Shown in pieces: positions 1-12,502 of a DNA stretch of 64,000 nt. Origin of the DNA: Echinarachnius parma. Taxonomy: Eukaryota; Echinodermata; Echinoidea; Clypeasteroida; Echinarachniidae. The DNA is taken from NCBI GenBank assembly GCA_037951105.1, contig JBAMJV010004361.1, positions 1 through 64,000 on the forward strand, written 5' to 3'. Made by a program: the position numbers and the translations under genes. The notes below the pieces were generated by a model. That model worked only from the letters and a program-made list of their open reading frames with translations, was not told the DNA's origin and searched no databases. Positions within the stretch are counted from its first letter, which is position 1, and each line of letters opens with the position of its first letter.

Positions 1-2004
1 GGTAACAGTCAAAACAAACTTATCCATATTCCGGTTCACTCCTAGTAATTACAATTAGAGGATGGTTACAGCACGGTTGAATGCTACTAGTAAATCCTTG
101 GTTTCAGTGTACACGGGTTCAAGCGACCTATTAAGAGTTCTAGCCATGATTTAACCATCTGAATAAAAAAACTATACACAATAAAAATTATCACTGTAAA
201 ATGAATATAGAAAGAAACTTACAAACAACACTTGGCAAACGTGTAGGCTATACAAGGATCGGTACAAAAGAAAAAAGAAAAAGAAGACTATTCAAAATGT
301 GGAAAGGTCGTTTGAGACCTATCAGTATTTTTTCCCCAGGAAGAATACCTTTGGATAAACATGTAGATAAAATATACAAGGTATATTAGGTAATAATAAA
401 CAAACAAATACACAAACATGAGAGGTGGAAAAGGTTTTCTATGCGGCCGCGTGCCCCGCCCCCACCCTAATCGAATGGCAAAGGAATAACAAACAAAAAC
501 AAAGAGAACAAATTTAAAGCAACAGTATAAAGCGAATCACCCGTCCCCACGAGTTACTCCATACGGCACATGGGGCGAACGATGTTGAAATCAAATTGGC
601 GCCATGGGGCAGAAGGCTTCAGGTGACACATACGCCCCTCATTGTTATAACCATTGGCTAGTATAGATAGATTTCCCAATTTTATATAAAGCAAATCAAA
701 TACAGTTCATTGTGAACATTGTTATTATAAGTCATATTCCGTGATTACTAAACATTGAACAAGACTGATTATTGTTATCTGATAACATAGTTTCTTCAAC
801 CAGGTCTATTATATGGCCGGAATCGAAACAACCGACATTATCAGGTGTAAGAACAAGCGACTTTCCAGAATAATTGAGCGCGCAAGAAAAGACAAAGAAA
901 CATTTCAGGTCACATGAATTATTCAAAATAGCTTTAAATCATATTGAAACTGTTATTATTCTTTAATAAGATGATTACAGATGCATCGTATAGAAACCAA
1001 CGATCGGGCGATAAGTAGTATTGCGTGTTCCGATCAACCATATTCATCTGTCGGGGAAACAATTGAAAACAAACAAATACAAACTAACTAAATGTCCCGT
1101 CTCATTTTTTGAAGTCGACCCTGCTAATCTGGCCAAGTCCCGTGGTTTTACCGGGCCCTTTCTGGTTTCGATGATTTGTTCGTTCCGCCTCGCGTCCCAA
1201 GCGCGCGATAAACGTTTCCTACAAAGCGTAAAAATAGAGCGTAAATCGTCCACCGATTTCATTGCGGTTCTCTTGGAATTGGAAATGGGATGATAATGTT
1301 ATCGATTAAAGTAATTCAATTAGTTAAGGTGTTATTTTCAAGCTACCTAGTTTGATCGCGATCGTTGGATTAGCAAAACTTGGTTTGAGACAGCGAGCTT
1401 TTGTTCGAATACATCGGGAGCTATCGAAAGTAAAAACGCTGCATTAACCCTCTCCGCATAGCAAGCCATACGATGTTACAAAATAATGTGCTCGAAGTAT
1501 GGAGAGGATTAAAGAGTGAAACATCATTCAACATGTTCAATCGAAACAAATCAGAGGATTACGAGTGACACATCTGTTCGAGGGGCGTGTATCTAGGTTT
1601 CTAACTAGCCAATCAGAATCCGGTACGAACAAAAGGTGACAGTCAACCTGTCTGGCTAACCATGCAGGTACATGAACAATGCTCACGATACTTCTCAAGC
1701 TCATTGCTTCTCAAAAAGCTCTTCTATTCATGGAGTAGACACAATTAAAAGTTCAAATTTGATAAATGAAAAGTCACGGACCTTTTCGAATATATATGAC
1801 ACTCTGTTCCAGATTTTCTTTATTCGTAATTTTGTTAATGATTTCGATATGTGTATTTAGTTGGGAACGAAAATAAAATGTAATTGAATCAAAAACTTCG
1901 TTTATAGGTCAAAAGGGCAAAATACATTGTTTTAAAAGAGAAATATAATTTCTTTTAAAATCTGTCTAATAACCAAAGGAAGACAGAAAATGCGACTACT
2001 TCAT
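1..2004. other. Intergenic, no gene seen
   Basis: Short open frames occur on both strands, but none has a recognisable domain, a splice-supported continuation or a plausible composition. AT-rich unique-looking sequence. I see no RNA gene and no clear element here. Confidence 0.5.
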
Positions 2005-2110
2005 GGAGGTTGTCTAAGTATATAGACAGGTTGATCCATACGCCACATAAGTGGTCGCTGTAGACAGGTGTCTACTATAGAGAGGTGGCCACTAACACAG
2101 GCTTGACTGT
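2005..2110. repeat. Fragment of a 'GGTTTGACTGTA' repeat family
   Basis: Contains the phrases AGACAGGTTGATCC, GTAGACAGGTGTCTACTATAG and GGCTTGACTGTAAA. The same phrases recur near 9,540, 10,927, 22,578, 54,505 and 60,171, so this is a dispersed repeat. The best-preserved copy, at 54,505-54,696, has inverted ends, which suggests a miniature inverted-repeat element. Confidence 0.5.
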
Positions 2111-2439
2111 AAATTATACATTTCTATCAATAAGGAGCTGGAAATTAAATTTTCTGAAGAGGATGATTAATTTATCCGAACGAGTTTCGATATACGAGAC
2201 CGAACTCACCGAAGATTTGACGTTCCGCGCCCCACACCTTGCCCCATATCGCTTATATCCACCAAACCACACCACACATTTGATGGACTGAACCAGAAAA
2301 CATCGATATCCGGTAAAAATCAATCAATCAATCAATCAAAGAAAACATGACATATCTACAAATTTCTGGGGACGACGTTTCTACATCTTCATTAGACATA
2401 AGAAAACTGTACTAAAGCGACACTGTCAAGTACAAGGGC

Positions 2440-2743
2440 AAATAATTTGTTTTCGTTCGCTGGTTGTAGTATGTGGTTAGCGGGATCATGGGCGAATGGT
2501 GGGCTGGTGGCATCGCATCTAGGCAGGGGGTAGCTACAGGGAGCGTGGGGGCACTTGCCCCACCCCACACATGTTATGTGCTTCCCACAGGTGCCCCCAC
2601 CAAAAATACTTGAAATAAAAATGGACAAATGGAATCGGTCAAAATAATGTTATTATCAAGGTAAATTACGGCTTCATTTTCGGCCCGGTTTACGTCATTG
2701 TTTTGTTTTGGTCAGGTGAAACCTGCTCATGAAGAGCAAGCCC

Positions 2744-2774
<31 letters not shown>

Positions 2775-3235
2775 GCCCCAACTTGAACAATCCTAGCTAC
2801 GATGCTGCATCCAGGTATTTAAAAGGGCAAATCTTCCACTCGCTCTTTCCGTTCGCTGATGATAGTCTGTGGTCAGGGGGATCATGGGTGTATGGTAGGC
2901 AGGTGGGATGGCGTCCCAGTAAATCGTTACCACAGGCCGCGTGGGTGGATGATGTGAGGGCGTGACTATTAAGTTCCTACATCTTCTTATTAAAACTGTA
3001 CAAAAGCGACACCGTCAATTACAAGGGCGAATTAATATTCTACTTTTCTCCTCTATGTTTCCGTTCTCTTGGTTGTAGTGCTTGTCTGTGGTTGGCTGGA
3101 TCATGGGCATGATGGGTGTATGGTGGACCGGTGGGATGGCATCCCAGTAAATCGTTACAGCAGGTGCGTGGGTGTCCATAGGCGTGACGGCCTCGGCCTG
3201 TCACGATCACGTGTCTTGTCTGTGACGATCACACG
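2440..3235. repeat. Degenerate tandem repeat, three units
   Basis: Three diverged units carry the landmarks GTCTGTGGT, GGATCATGGG, TGTATGGT and GGTGGGATGGC, starting near 2,465, 2,860 and 3,075. The last two units also share CCCAGTAAATCGTTAC. A poly-C run of about 28 bases (2,742-2,770) lies between units one and two. The small open frames across it are low-complexity. Confidence 0.6.
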
Positions 3236-3665
3236 GTGGGGCTCCCTCTATATTTACTAAAGGTCTCGTTTAACTGTGTTTTTCATGTGCAAAACATCAG
3301 TCGGATGGGCCTATCATATCATTATCATAAACATGTGCAGTTTAATGTTCCTTAATTGTAAAATGTTCATTGGAACGAATTAGTTATGGCTAAGATATGA
3401 GCGAGTGGTGTCACGACCACGATGGGAGGGCTCCCTCTAAAAGTTTAAACTTTCTTCTCATCATCATGTGCTAGTCGGAAGGGGCGTATCATTATCATAC
3501 ACATTATAATTATAGCAGTTAAATTTTCTTTGCTTGCATAGTATATCTGTGCAAATTTCATTGCAAATGGATTAGGTTTGCCTTAGGTGGGGACTCCTTT
3601 TTAAAAAGTTTTAAACCATAAAATAATAGGCGTATCATATGCATGTGTCAGATTGTTCTTAACGA
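3230..3665. repeat. Degenerate tandem repeat, about 170-190 bp unit
   Basis: Three units each begin with GGGCTCCCTCT or GGGGACTCC (3,238, 3,428, 3,587). Each continues to a TCATATCATTATCAT-like or GGCGTATCAT segment followed by a CATGTG motif. No coding potential. Confidence 0.5.
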
Positions 3666-3949
3666 AGAGTCTGTGAAGAATTTACAGCAAACGGCTTACT
3701 TTCGGCTCAGATACAATATAAAAATAAAAACAATAAAATGAACAATGGCTCTGAAGAAGCGTAAGTTTTCCAATACATTTTGTTTACAAGTTATTTCGAA
3801 GGGGAAACTCATAATGACTGGACATGCTGCTGTGGGACGTCGGGACTCCGTCTTAAAAAAATATATTTATTAGGAAATAAACTGGACGGTAAAGACCCAC
3901 TGCCGAGTGGATTTTCATCCTCTCACGTACCAAGACAATGGAATATTCC

Positions 3950-5530
3950 AGGTCAGATATCACGCTCTGTGGGAAGCCCTCAATGCATGGTCCATTGCCC
4001 GTGTCATCCAGTCCAAGATGACAATTCATTCTTATCCGTGAGGAGAAGCCATGCTTATATTAATACACGAGGTCACGCAGAATACAGGTCCGATTTGCCA
4101 CAATACATACACATCCAGCGGGAAGCCTGCAAGTCACTGTCATGGTCTCGGTCATTTTCGTGTCAGCTCCAAGTTGAGAAATCACTCTTATAACTAGATC
4201 CGATTTTAGACAACTGCGCGGACAGTGGACCAACTGCTGGGTATAGGTATCATTCTGGCATCCTCTTATACCAGTGAGGTATATCCATGCTCTAATGAAT
4301 TATTAAAGATCACGTATAGAGGTCAGAAGTCACATCCGGTAGGGGGGTCCTGACGTCATGGTCACGGCCCGTGTCATTGTCAACGTTGGGAATTCATTCT
4401 TGACAGATCCGTCTGTAGAAAACTGGACGATAGACCAACCTACTGGGTACGCTGCAATGGGTGGGTATATGCATCTCACCCTCTTACTAGCAAAGTCTAC
4501 ATATGTAGATGCTCTCATAAATACTCAACGTCACCATGGGCACGTACAACAGTTTACAAGTCAGAACGCCACACTCTGTGGGAATTCAGAAAGTCATGGT
4601 CACTGTTTGTGCCATCTCAAAGTTGAGATATAATTCTTAGCTGGGTGGGGTACGCTGGGTGGGAATCGCTCTAGCAGCCTCTTAATAGTGAGGTCTTGAG
4701 GTCTCTTCATGCTCTTATAAATACACATAGTCACGCAGGATAAATTATAGGTCAGATACCACAGTCGGTGGGAAGCCGACCTATAGCCGACGTCGTGGTC
4801 ATTGTCTGCAGGTATGTATCATCACCAGGCTCAGATCCGCTGTGGAAATTTGGACCAATTAACTGCTGGGCGGACATCATTTTCCTATCGTCATATATCC
4901 AATGAGGAGTATCCATGCTATACGTTGAGAATACTTTAAAACGGGACGGTATAGACGTACCACTGGGATGTTATTGTTCTCATGAATTTACTGTAGCGAT
5001 CACGGTCATATTATGAAGGTGAGGATTCCGTCCGTAACAAAAAAAAAACCTGAATACAAATAATATCATTCAAGACGTCCAGGACTTGCTGTGAGAAGTT
5101 ACTGGACTTTTCTAAGCAGCTTCGTGGTCATAGATCGCCTGGTCTATATCCATTTGATCTACTTCTAATTTGGTCGACCGCATGATGCCCGAAAATTAAT
5201 TGTACTCACTCCAAACTTGCCCCCAACCATAAACATAACCCTAACTCTAATCCCATCCCCTAAACGTAATCATAATCTTCGATCCTCTCTACTGAAGCCT
5301 CTGAATTCCGATTTCGCGGTTGAGTACGAAAAGGGAGTCCATCAAATGGGTGTAGACCAAATAACAAGCAAGTAACCTGCTTGAGAACATCGCGCAGATG
5401 ATTTTCAGGGTGGTTCTCACTATGTCCTCAAATTATCACCCTCTCACGTACGAGCAAATGAAGGTCAGAGGTCACACTTTCATGGGAAGCAGTGTATTCA
5501 TGGTCATTGTCCGTGCCATCTTCAATTACT
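3950..5530. repeat. Degenerate tandem repeat with irregular period
   Basis: At least five units start with GGTCAGA or AGTCAGA followed by TCAC or CCAC, then GTGGGAAGCC, then TCATGGTCATTGTCCGTGCC. Starts are near 3,953, 4,320, 4,558, 4,750 and 5,463. The spacing varies from about 190 to 700 bp because of internal loss and insertion. A 137-codon open frame across 3,780-4,193 is carried by this repeat and has no protein-like character. Confidence 0.6.
5150..5365. repeat. Dispersed 'GGTCTAC' inverted-end repeat
   Basis: Begins with CTGGTCTATATCCATTTGATC, holds a CCCTAACTCTAATCCC-like core, and ends with GGGTGTAGACCAAATAAC. Related copies lie at 17,905-18,045 and 57,490-57,690. The outer ends are rough inverted repeats. 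Confidence 0.5.
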
Positions 5531-5540
5531 CGCGACTTTT

Positions 5541-6075
5541 AGACGGGCCAGGTGGAGCAAGGGGGTGCCGCAGACCATTGAGTCCCCGTAATAATGACCA
5601 TGCACTGCACTGATTGTTATAGACAAAGACGGGTATACAATATCGTACTCAAATTGAGAAAAATATTTCTTCGAACGGTGAGGAATTCTGACGCCCAGAT
5701 GAAACAAGGGGGTGCCACAGACCATGTACTGAGTCCCCTAAATAATCATCACGACCCGATTGTGATAGACAAAGACAGGTAGATTATTTCTTCCCAAATT
5801 GCGAAAAAATAACCCTCCCAAACTAGTACTAGTATCAGAAATTCTGACGGCCAGATGAAACAAGAGGGTGCCACATACCATGTGTTGAGTTCCCTAAACA
5901 ATCATCACTGTGATAGAAAAAGACAGGTAGATTATTTCTTCCCAAATTGAGAAAAAAATAACCCTCCAAACTAGTACTACTACTAGTATTATAAATTATG
6001 ATGGCCAGATGAAACAAGGGGGTGCCAGACCATCGAGTCCCCGAACTAATGACCACTACCCTGATTGAGATAGAC
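5541..6075. repeat. Tandem repeat, about 154 bp unit, four copies
   Basis: CCAGATGAAACAAG followed by GGGTGCCA recurs at 5,695, 5,851 and 6,005, with a more diverged first copy at 5,548. Each unit continues to GACCAT, GAGTCCCC, TGTGATAGACAAAGACAGG and TTATTTCTTCCCAAATTG. A fifth decayed copy may start near 6,458. Spacings of 147, 156 and 154 bp show true tandem duplication. Confidence 0.75.
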
Positions 6076-6078
6076 ATA

Positions 6079-6238
6079 GGCCCCGTTGCAGAAAAAGATC
6101 GATTGTAAGTTACAATCAATTGTAAGTCTGGTCATGTGTTCTGAGCCGCGCAAATATGATTGGTTGAATCGCGCAAATTCGCTGACTTACAATCAATCGT
6201 AACTTACAATCGATTGTATCTCTTTCTGCAACGGGACC
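6079..6238. mobile_element. Short foldback (MITE-like) element
   Basis: Near-perfect hairpin of about 160 bp. The left arm reads GGCCCCGTTGCAGAAAAAGA and then TCGATTGTAAGTTACAATC. The right arm is its reverse complement, ending in CTGCAACGGGACC. A unique loop of about 40 bp lies between. No coding capacity. Confidence 0.7.
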
Positions 6239-6590
6239 AAAGACAGGTTGGACATTTTCTTACCCAAGTTGAGAATAATAGTTGAGAATCAAAGGATGAG
6301 AGATTCTGATTTTATAGACAAAGGCGGCTAACAATAAATGTAGATAACGTAATTGGTAAGTCTTTAATGGACCCCACATAATAATAGCTGTTACCGATAA
6401 CAAAGACAATTAACAATTATCTCCGACTTGAAGTATCATAATAATGTGATTTAGACCAGCAAGGTGAAACGAAGGGCACCACACAGACAAAATAGACCAC
6501 CTCGAGTTCTCGAAATATATGCCTGTTGCCATGGTTACCAAGATTAAAATAATCATACCAAACCCACCCCTGTATACAAAACTAATACTA

Positions 6591-7024
6591 CAACATGTCC
6601 AAAATTAATTACAACGGGACTTTCTGCAACGATAACTTTAAAGATAGATCAATCAGAATGATATTTTAGGGTATGAAACTATACTTATTACCTACATCTT
6701 GCAGAAAACCCTATTCGATTTGCTTCAGTTGTCATGGAGAATGAGGATCTTTTGTCAATCATGTCAGATGTCCCTTCCCTCCAGGTTTTGTAAGGAGACG
6801 TGTTGTCCATTGTGTTCACGCGTTATGAACGAAAATGGACACATGACATGATTGACAAAAGATCCTCATTCTCCATGACCACTGAAGCAAATCGAATAGG
6901 GTTTTCTGCAAGATGTAGGTAATAAGTTATATTTTCATACCCTGAAATATAATTCTGATTGATCTACTATCTTTAAAGTTATCGTTGCAGAAAGTCCCGT
7001 TTTAATTAATTTTGGGACATGTTG
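6591..7024. mobile_element. Large foldback element with ~180-bp arms
   Basis: The left arm (6,591 to about 6,770) and right arm (about 6,838 to 7,024) are close reverse complements. Both carry GGACTTTCTGCAACGATAAC, CCTACATCTTGCAGAAAACC and GGATCTTTTGTCAATCATGT or their complements. The loop is about 65 bp. Several small differences between the arms show age. No transposase is encoded. Confidence 0.75.
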
Positions 7025-8138
7025 TATACACACCAATACAAAATTTGGTAATTTTCTTCTTCTATTTTTCTTCAGTTTTTTTCTTCAGTTTTTCGACAAA
7101 TTTTTCGACAAAAGGTTTCCAGAAGTTATTCTCAAAGTAATCAATGAAGTGAGAATACAAATATACCATCGCCAGACGTTACTTAATTATTCAAGTGCGC
7201 GAGGTAGGAAATCAGTCCACACCGATACAATACATATTTTTAAATATTTTGTTTAATATTTAATTCTTCAAGAGCACGAAGCAAGAAATTGAGAGACGCA
7301 CGGCTAGTTTTTTATCGAGAGTATCGAAACTCCACTCGGCATCCTGTGGGGGCATTAATGTTCCAAGGAGGGGCGGCTTACACAGTGTTCAGGGGGTTTA
7401 CGAGCGTCTCGAGGACATCCAATGTTCTACCTGACTGCTATCGTAGACACGGTGCGGGTATCATTTTAAAGGCAACCAAGTGCGTTTGCAAGATACACTG
7501 GATGAGATGAACGATGAATGCATTTAGTTCGTCGATGAATGCATTTAGTTTGTTGTTTAATCCAGAATTCGCCTTTAATAGATTTAACTTAATTTGTAAT
7601 GCAACATGACAGTTTCCCCTCATGTTACCAGTGTTATTAGACCGTGTTTCCCACAAACGATTGTACAAAATGTTTTTATAATGCTTTGTCTGTCACCATG
7701 ACTACGGGCGCTAATTAATTTATTATACGTTAACATTATTTTTCTCTTCGGTATCCCTTTTCTTATTATCATCTTTATCAATTGTAAAATCAACACAACT
7801 TCTCGAGAAAAGGTGTATTTTCTTATGGGAATTAATTTGGGAGGAAAACATGCAATTTTGTTTTCATTTTTAGATGAGTCACTTACGTGTAAATATGTTT
7901 AATGGCCACATACAAGGGTGGGCGAAATTACCAACAACATACGTAAGCTAGTGCATGAAAGCCATACGTGAAAAGCTCCTAGTGTCTACGTGTGAGTTTT
8001 ATTTTCTTTGTTTTAATGTTCGCTCAGACTTAGCCAAAACTGACTCGTTTGCCATCAAACTTAAGCATAATATGTGGCAGGCACATAAAATTAAACTAAC
8101 GTTTAATGCTCCGACCCAGCTTGTATACATGACGCCGA
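7025..8138. other. Intergenic, no gene seen
   Basis: AT-rich sequence. The short duplicated phrase GATGAATGCATTTAGTT occurs twice near 7,510-7,550. The 60-77 codon open frames have no protein features I recognise. Confidence 0.45.
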
Positions 8139-8427
8139 AGTTGAGTTTTGTAATAGAGGGGGCGCTACAAGAAATAATTTTTTTGTGAGGTAATGAAAAA
8201 CTGAGTGTCAAATTTGAAAGAGCATACAATTTTAATGACAGAATAAACTTTGCTTGATCAAAATCGGTGCAGAGACGGCTTAAATATTCATAAATATAAC
8301 CATTAATTATTGTGGGGTCCCACAATAATTCAATAACTGTTGAACCAGCCGTAACAAAAAAATGCTTACACTTTTTCAAAAAATGTAAAAAAGATGTTTT
8401 TAACTGGTTGTTGATGATCTCTCTATT
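8139..8427 (+). repeat. Partial TTAA-type miniature element
   Basis: Matches the 5' half of the complete copy next to it: GTTGAGTTTTG, AGAGGG..GCGCTAC, GAGTGTCAAATTTGAAAGAG, AATGACAGAATAAACTTT, GATCAAAATCGGT and a GTGGGGTCCCAC hairpin. It lacks its terminal TTAA. The 126-codon minus-strand open frame here is repeat-derived and should not be called a gene. Confidence 0.7.
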
Positions 8428-8981
8428 TAAAGGGATAGGCTAGTTGAATTTTGGTATAGAGGGCGCTACACAAAATAATTTGTTTGTGAAAATGAAAAAC
8501 TGAGTGTCAAATTTGAAAGAGCATACAGTTTCAATGACAGAATACTTTATTTGATCAAAATCGGTTCAGAAATGGCTAGAATATCCAGAAACATAACCAT
8601 TTGTAATAATTGTGGGGCCCCACAATTATTCAATAATTTTGATTCAGCCGTTAAAAATTATTAAAAAATGCTTCCTCTTCTCAAAAATTTACAAAAGAGG
8701 TTTTGAAATAGTTGTTGATTATCTCTCTATCTAATCACTATTTCAACAAAACATCACATGCACAATATTGTATTTAAAATGGTTGAAACCAATGAGTTTT
8801 TAGAGAGCGCCTTCTTGAGTTTTACAGGCTTTTTACTTAGTCATTTGAATTTTTGTTATTCATTTCGAGCATGGTGTAGTTATAATTGTTAGTTTGTAGT
8901 ATAATGGTGCAGGTTTTGGTATCTAAAATTCAGTATGACCAAAACTGTACTCTCTTTACCAAAACTCAACTATCCCTTTAA
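8428..8981 (+). mobile_element. TTAA-flanked miniature element, full copy
   Basis: Starts TTAAAGGGATA and ends CTCAACTATCCCTTTAA, so the termini are inverted and flanked by TTAA. Internal landmarks: GAGGGCGCTACACAA near the left, a GTGGGGCCCCAC palindrome, AACAAAACATCACATGCACA in the middle, and CGAGCATGGTG near the right. About 554 bp with no open frame of note. TTAA target preference is typical of piggyBac-type transposition, which I infer rather than see. Confidence 0.75.
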
Positions 8982-9239
8982 TCATTATTTTAACAAAACA
9001 TCACATGCACAATTTTGTATTAAAAATGGTTGAATTTGAAACCAATGCGTTTTTCGAGAGCACCCTCTTGTGTTTTAACGGCTCTTTTTGAATGATAACA
9101 GGCTTTTTACTAGTAATAGTCGTTTGTAATTTGTGTACCTTTCGAGCATGGTGGAGTGTCTTGGTGCAGATTTTGGTTACTAAAATTCAGTTTGACCGAA
9201 ACTGTACTCTCTATACCATAACTCAACTATCCCTTTAAA
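8982..9239 (+). repeat. Partial TTAA-type miniature element (3' half)
   Basis: Repeats the 3' half of the preceding copy in the same orientation, from ACAAAACATCACATGCACA through CGAGCATGGTGGAGT to CTCAACTATCCCTTTAA. It makes a tandem head-to-tail arrangement with its neighbour. Confidence 0.7.
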
Positions 9240-11249
9240 ACATCAAACATTGATGATGAATGTGATCAATGTTTATATATCTTTATATCTTTATATATAT
9301 ATATAATTATACAAATTTACTGAAGTATATATATATAGGCACACATTATTCCAGGCTTACCAGATTGTGTATGCCACAAATATGAAGAAGGAAATCATAA
9401 TATAATTGTGTTTTCAAAATGACAAAGCAAACTTTACAAAACTACAAAAATGAGTGATCACACTAGGGAAACAGACTTTATAGACAGGTCCCATTACATT
9501 TGATTTTCTCTGCAGGGATCTCTTTTTTTTTGTGGCCACTATATAGGCAGGTTGGCTGTCAGGTGACTGCTTGAACAGGTTTGACTGTATACGTGGAAAG
9601 ACCTCTACCAAACAATCTCTGTATCACTATCAGTCTCTCGGAGACCATTAAAGTCGCGATCATGTTTCGTCCCGCTGCGTGCTGCGATCCAATATCAATG
9701 AATGACGTGACATACGTGTATTCATGACTGAAACATGGTTTCTGGTCGGTGGATCCGCACCATGATACTTTTACGACTATTGTCTGGTCATGGATATGGT
9801 CTAGTATATCAAATATGTTTTTAGATTTGATTTGGTAAAATGGAACGTTTTCTGAGAACTATACCTAATGTCTATCCTTATGTTTCAACAACATGTTCGA
9901 TTCTTCGAAATAAAAAAAAATACCCCAATTGAATCGAGACATTATTTGGATAAAACAACTAATGTCATGCCTACAATATAATCTATTTGTAACGAAAAAA
10001 TATTATTTACTCGGAGTAGTTATTAAAGTAATGAATATAGACACAATTACTTTTCCCAAAGTTGTCTTCATCGACATACCGCTGGACATTTCACATTTCG
10101 AGCCAAATTGAATTTGTGACGTCGAGACCTTGCAGATAGCGCCCCATGCAACCAGTACGTCTAGACAAGGTGGAGTAAAGACTATGGATTCTATTGTCTG
10201 TTACGTGTAGACGGCGTTACAACATAATGCACGTGAGAACTCGGGAAACTGTCTGAAAACTAACTGGAATACGCAGAATCTTTAATGAGAATTAAACATT
10301 CCAAGCATTCCTTAATTATTGTCTAGAGACTGTAATATTATTGGCTTCAGTACCAGGTTTTGTTGATTTGCCAATCCTTAAACATGAAACAATATATATA
10401 TAAAGAAAATGATAGAGCCTAGATATATTGATTACTACGGAATCGATTGGAAACGAGATAATATCGATATCAATATATTACACTCAGTTTGTTGTTGCTG
10501 TTGTTGGTGTTGTTGTTGCTGTTGTTGTTGTTTACGACGACGACGACGGTGGTCGGAGCGCGTACCACTGTGGCATGATCACAGCTCATCCCCAAAACGT
10601 GAACGCATTAGTAACTCTATATACATGTAGTATTATAGATCAGTGTGTGGTACATGATTGTATGACGATTATTAGAGGATTGCGTTTGTTCATTTTGATT
10701 TTGATAAGATTCCACCCCACTCACTTCACACAGGGTATACAAATTTGTGGTAATTTAAAATAGTGTAGTCGAAGGGGGTGTGCGTGTATGGGTGTAGAGA
10801 TTGGGGGGGGGGGGGGGGGGGGGTGCCCTCTACAGTCTCCCCTCTCACTGTCCCCCATACCAGTACCACCTTTGAATAAATTATTGCCCCTCTCAAGAGA
10901 TACAGAAAACAAATATTGTCAACATGCATGTCAAACCTGTATTAGCGGCACCTGTCTACAGCAGTCAACACGTCTTTGATGTCACCATCCGATAGACGCG
11001 GCCTAAGTTTATAACCCGAGCCGATTGACTATGGAGAGCACAGAGACTTGGCCACTCGAAAATACCAGAACACCTCAAATTGTTGGCGTATACAGGGTCA
11101 ATCTTGCGCACCAGGATTTTATTTTTGTAGCTTCAAGATATTGGTTGTGTGTTGTATATTTTCTCTCTCCATATTTTTTCCTAGGCAGAGGGAACGAGGG
11201 AGCCACGGCTGTTTTTAACACCACGCCCCCTGTCTACGCCACTATCCCT
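9240..11249. other. Intergenic, low-complexity islands only
   Basis: Holds a TA-rich microsatellite (about 9,275-9,340), fragments of the GGTTTGACTGTA family (about 9,540-9,592 and 10,927-10,970), a GTT/GCT trinucleotide stretch with a following GAC run (about 10,486-10,550) and a 21-base poly-G run (10,803-10,823). Cys- or Pro-rich short open frames here come from these repeats. Confidence 0.5.
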
Positions 11250-12150
11250 TCATTACGTCACTGATCCCATGCACTTTCCACAACATAATATTTACACCAA
11301 GGTCAGTGGGTGATTTAAAGTATGGTGTTTAAGGCCGGTGTTAGTGTTTATTACACACAAACACCAGTTTGATAAACACTAACACCAGCCCTAAACACCA
11401 TACTTGAAATCACCCAGTGTCTTCAAATTATTGTAGTAGGAATTAACGGACATATTCGTATAAGAAGTGAGCGGTAAGTTTGAGTTAAGCAACAAGAGGG
11501 TGAGAGTTCGAAGGGGGCTATCTGTTGTTGCCACCACGCCCCCTGTCTACGCCAATATCCACTAGTTTACGTCACTGATCCCATCTTCTTGTAGTATAGG
11601 AAATAACGGAAACGAACGAAACAGTAAGTTGAATGATTGAAAGTGTACAAGGTGTAGGTAGGGGGGAGCTGTTTTGCCACGGTATCCTCTTTTACGTCAC
11701 TGACCCAACTTTCCACAACGTTTATTTACACCAGGTTCAGTGTCTTCCAATTGTAGTATGAAGTTACGTAAATGTTCGTATAAGAAGTAGACGGTAAGAC
11801 AGTTCGATAAGCAACAAGAGGTCGAGTGTACGAAGGGGGCGAGCTGTTTTCGCCACCACGCCCCCTGTCTACGCCACTTTCCCCTCTTTTACGTCACTGA
11901 TCCCACTTTCCACCACGTATTTACACCAAGGTCAGTGTCTTTCAATTGTAGTATGAAGTTACGTAAATGTTCGTATAAGAAGTAGACGGTAAGACAGTTC
12001 GATAAGCAACAAGAGGTCGAGTGTACGGGTCGAGTGTACGAAGGGGGCGAGCTGTTTTTACCACCACGCCCCCTGTCTACGCCACTTTTCCCTCTTTTAC
12101 GTCACTGATCCCACTTTCCACAACGTATTTACACCAAGGTCAGTGTATTC
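11250..12150. repeat. Tandem repeat array, five irregular units
   Basis: The landmark ACGTCACTGAtCCCA recurs at about 11,255, 11,569, 11,694, 11,891 and 12,099. It is preceded by CACGCCCCCTGTCTACGCCA in four of the five units and followed by TTTACACC(A)AGGTCAGTGT. The two units at 11,694 and 11,891 are almost identical over about 150 bp, so the last expansion is recent. The first unit is lengthened by the hairpin at 11,307-11,415. Confidence 0.75.
11307..11415. repeat. Hairpin inserted in tandem unit
   Basis: Near-perfect palindrome. The left arm GGGTGATTTAAAGTATGGTG plus GGTGTTAGTGTTTA is answered by TAAACACTAACACC and CACCATACTTGAAATCACCC. It is present in only one of the five tandem units, which suggests a small foldback insertion. 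Confidence 0.65.
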
Positions 12151-12502
12151 CAAATGTAGTTTTAAAAAATAGCGGAAATGTTCGAATTTCAAGTTAAATG
12201 AAAAAGCAAGGCATCGTAGTAAAGATAAAACGGAAAGGACGGATGTCAGACCGACACCTGGGTCGGCCGTGGGCGTGGGTGAATGGGTGTCAACGTAGTG
12301 GGATATTCTTGCAGCAAGACGATACATTATTCAATATTAATTTGATTTTTCATTCGGGAGGCAGATTTAATTTATATATCATCGGCAATCATATCATGGA
12401 GTAATAAGAAGCAAGTACGGTGCCCTTTCCAATTCCTGATTATAAACATTTGCAACAAAATCAGATCTAACAGTCTACCAGAAATTCGAAATATACACGA
12501 CT

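Noticed and set aside
3780..4193. A 137-codon plus-strand gene
   Set aside because: The frame lies across a degenerate tandem repeat and its peptide shows no family motif. Related repeat units are not open in the same frame.
7999..8379. A 126-codon minus-strand gene
   Set aside because: Mostly the antisense of a TTAA-type miniature element present in many copies in the window. Other copies do not preserve the frame.
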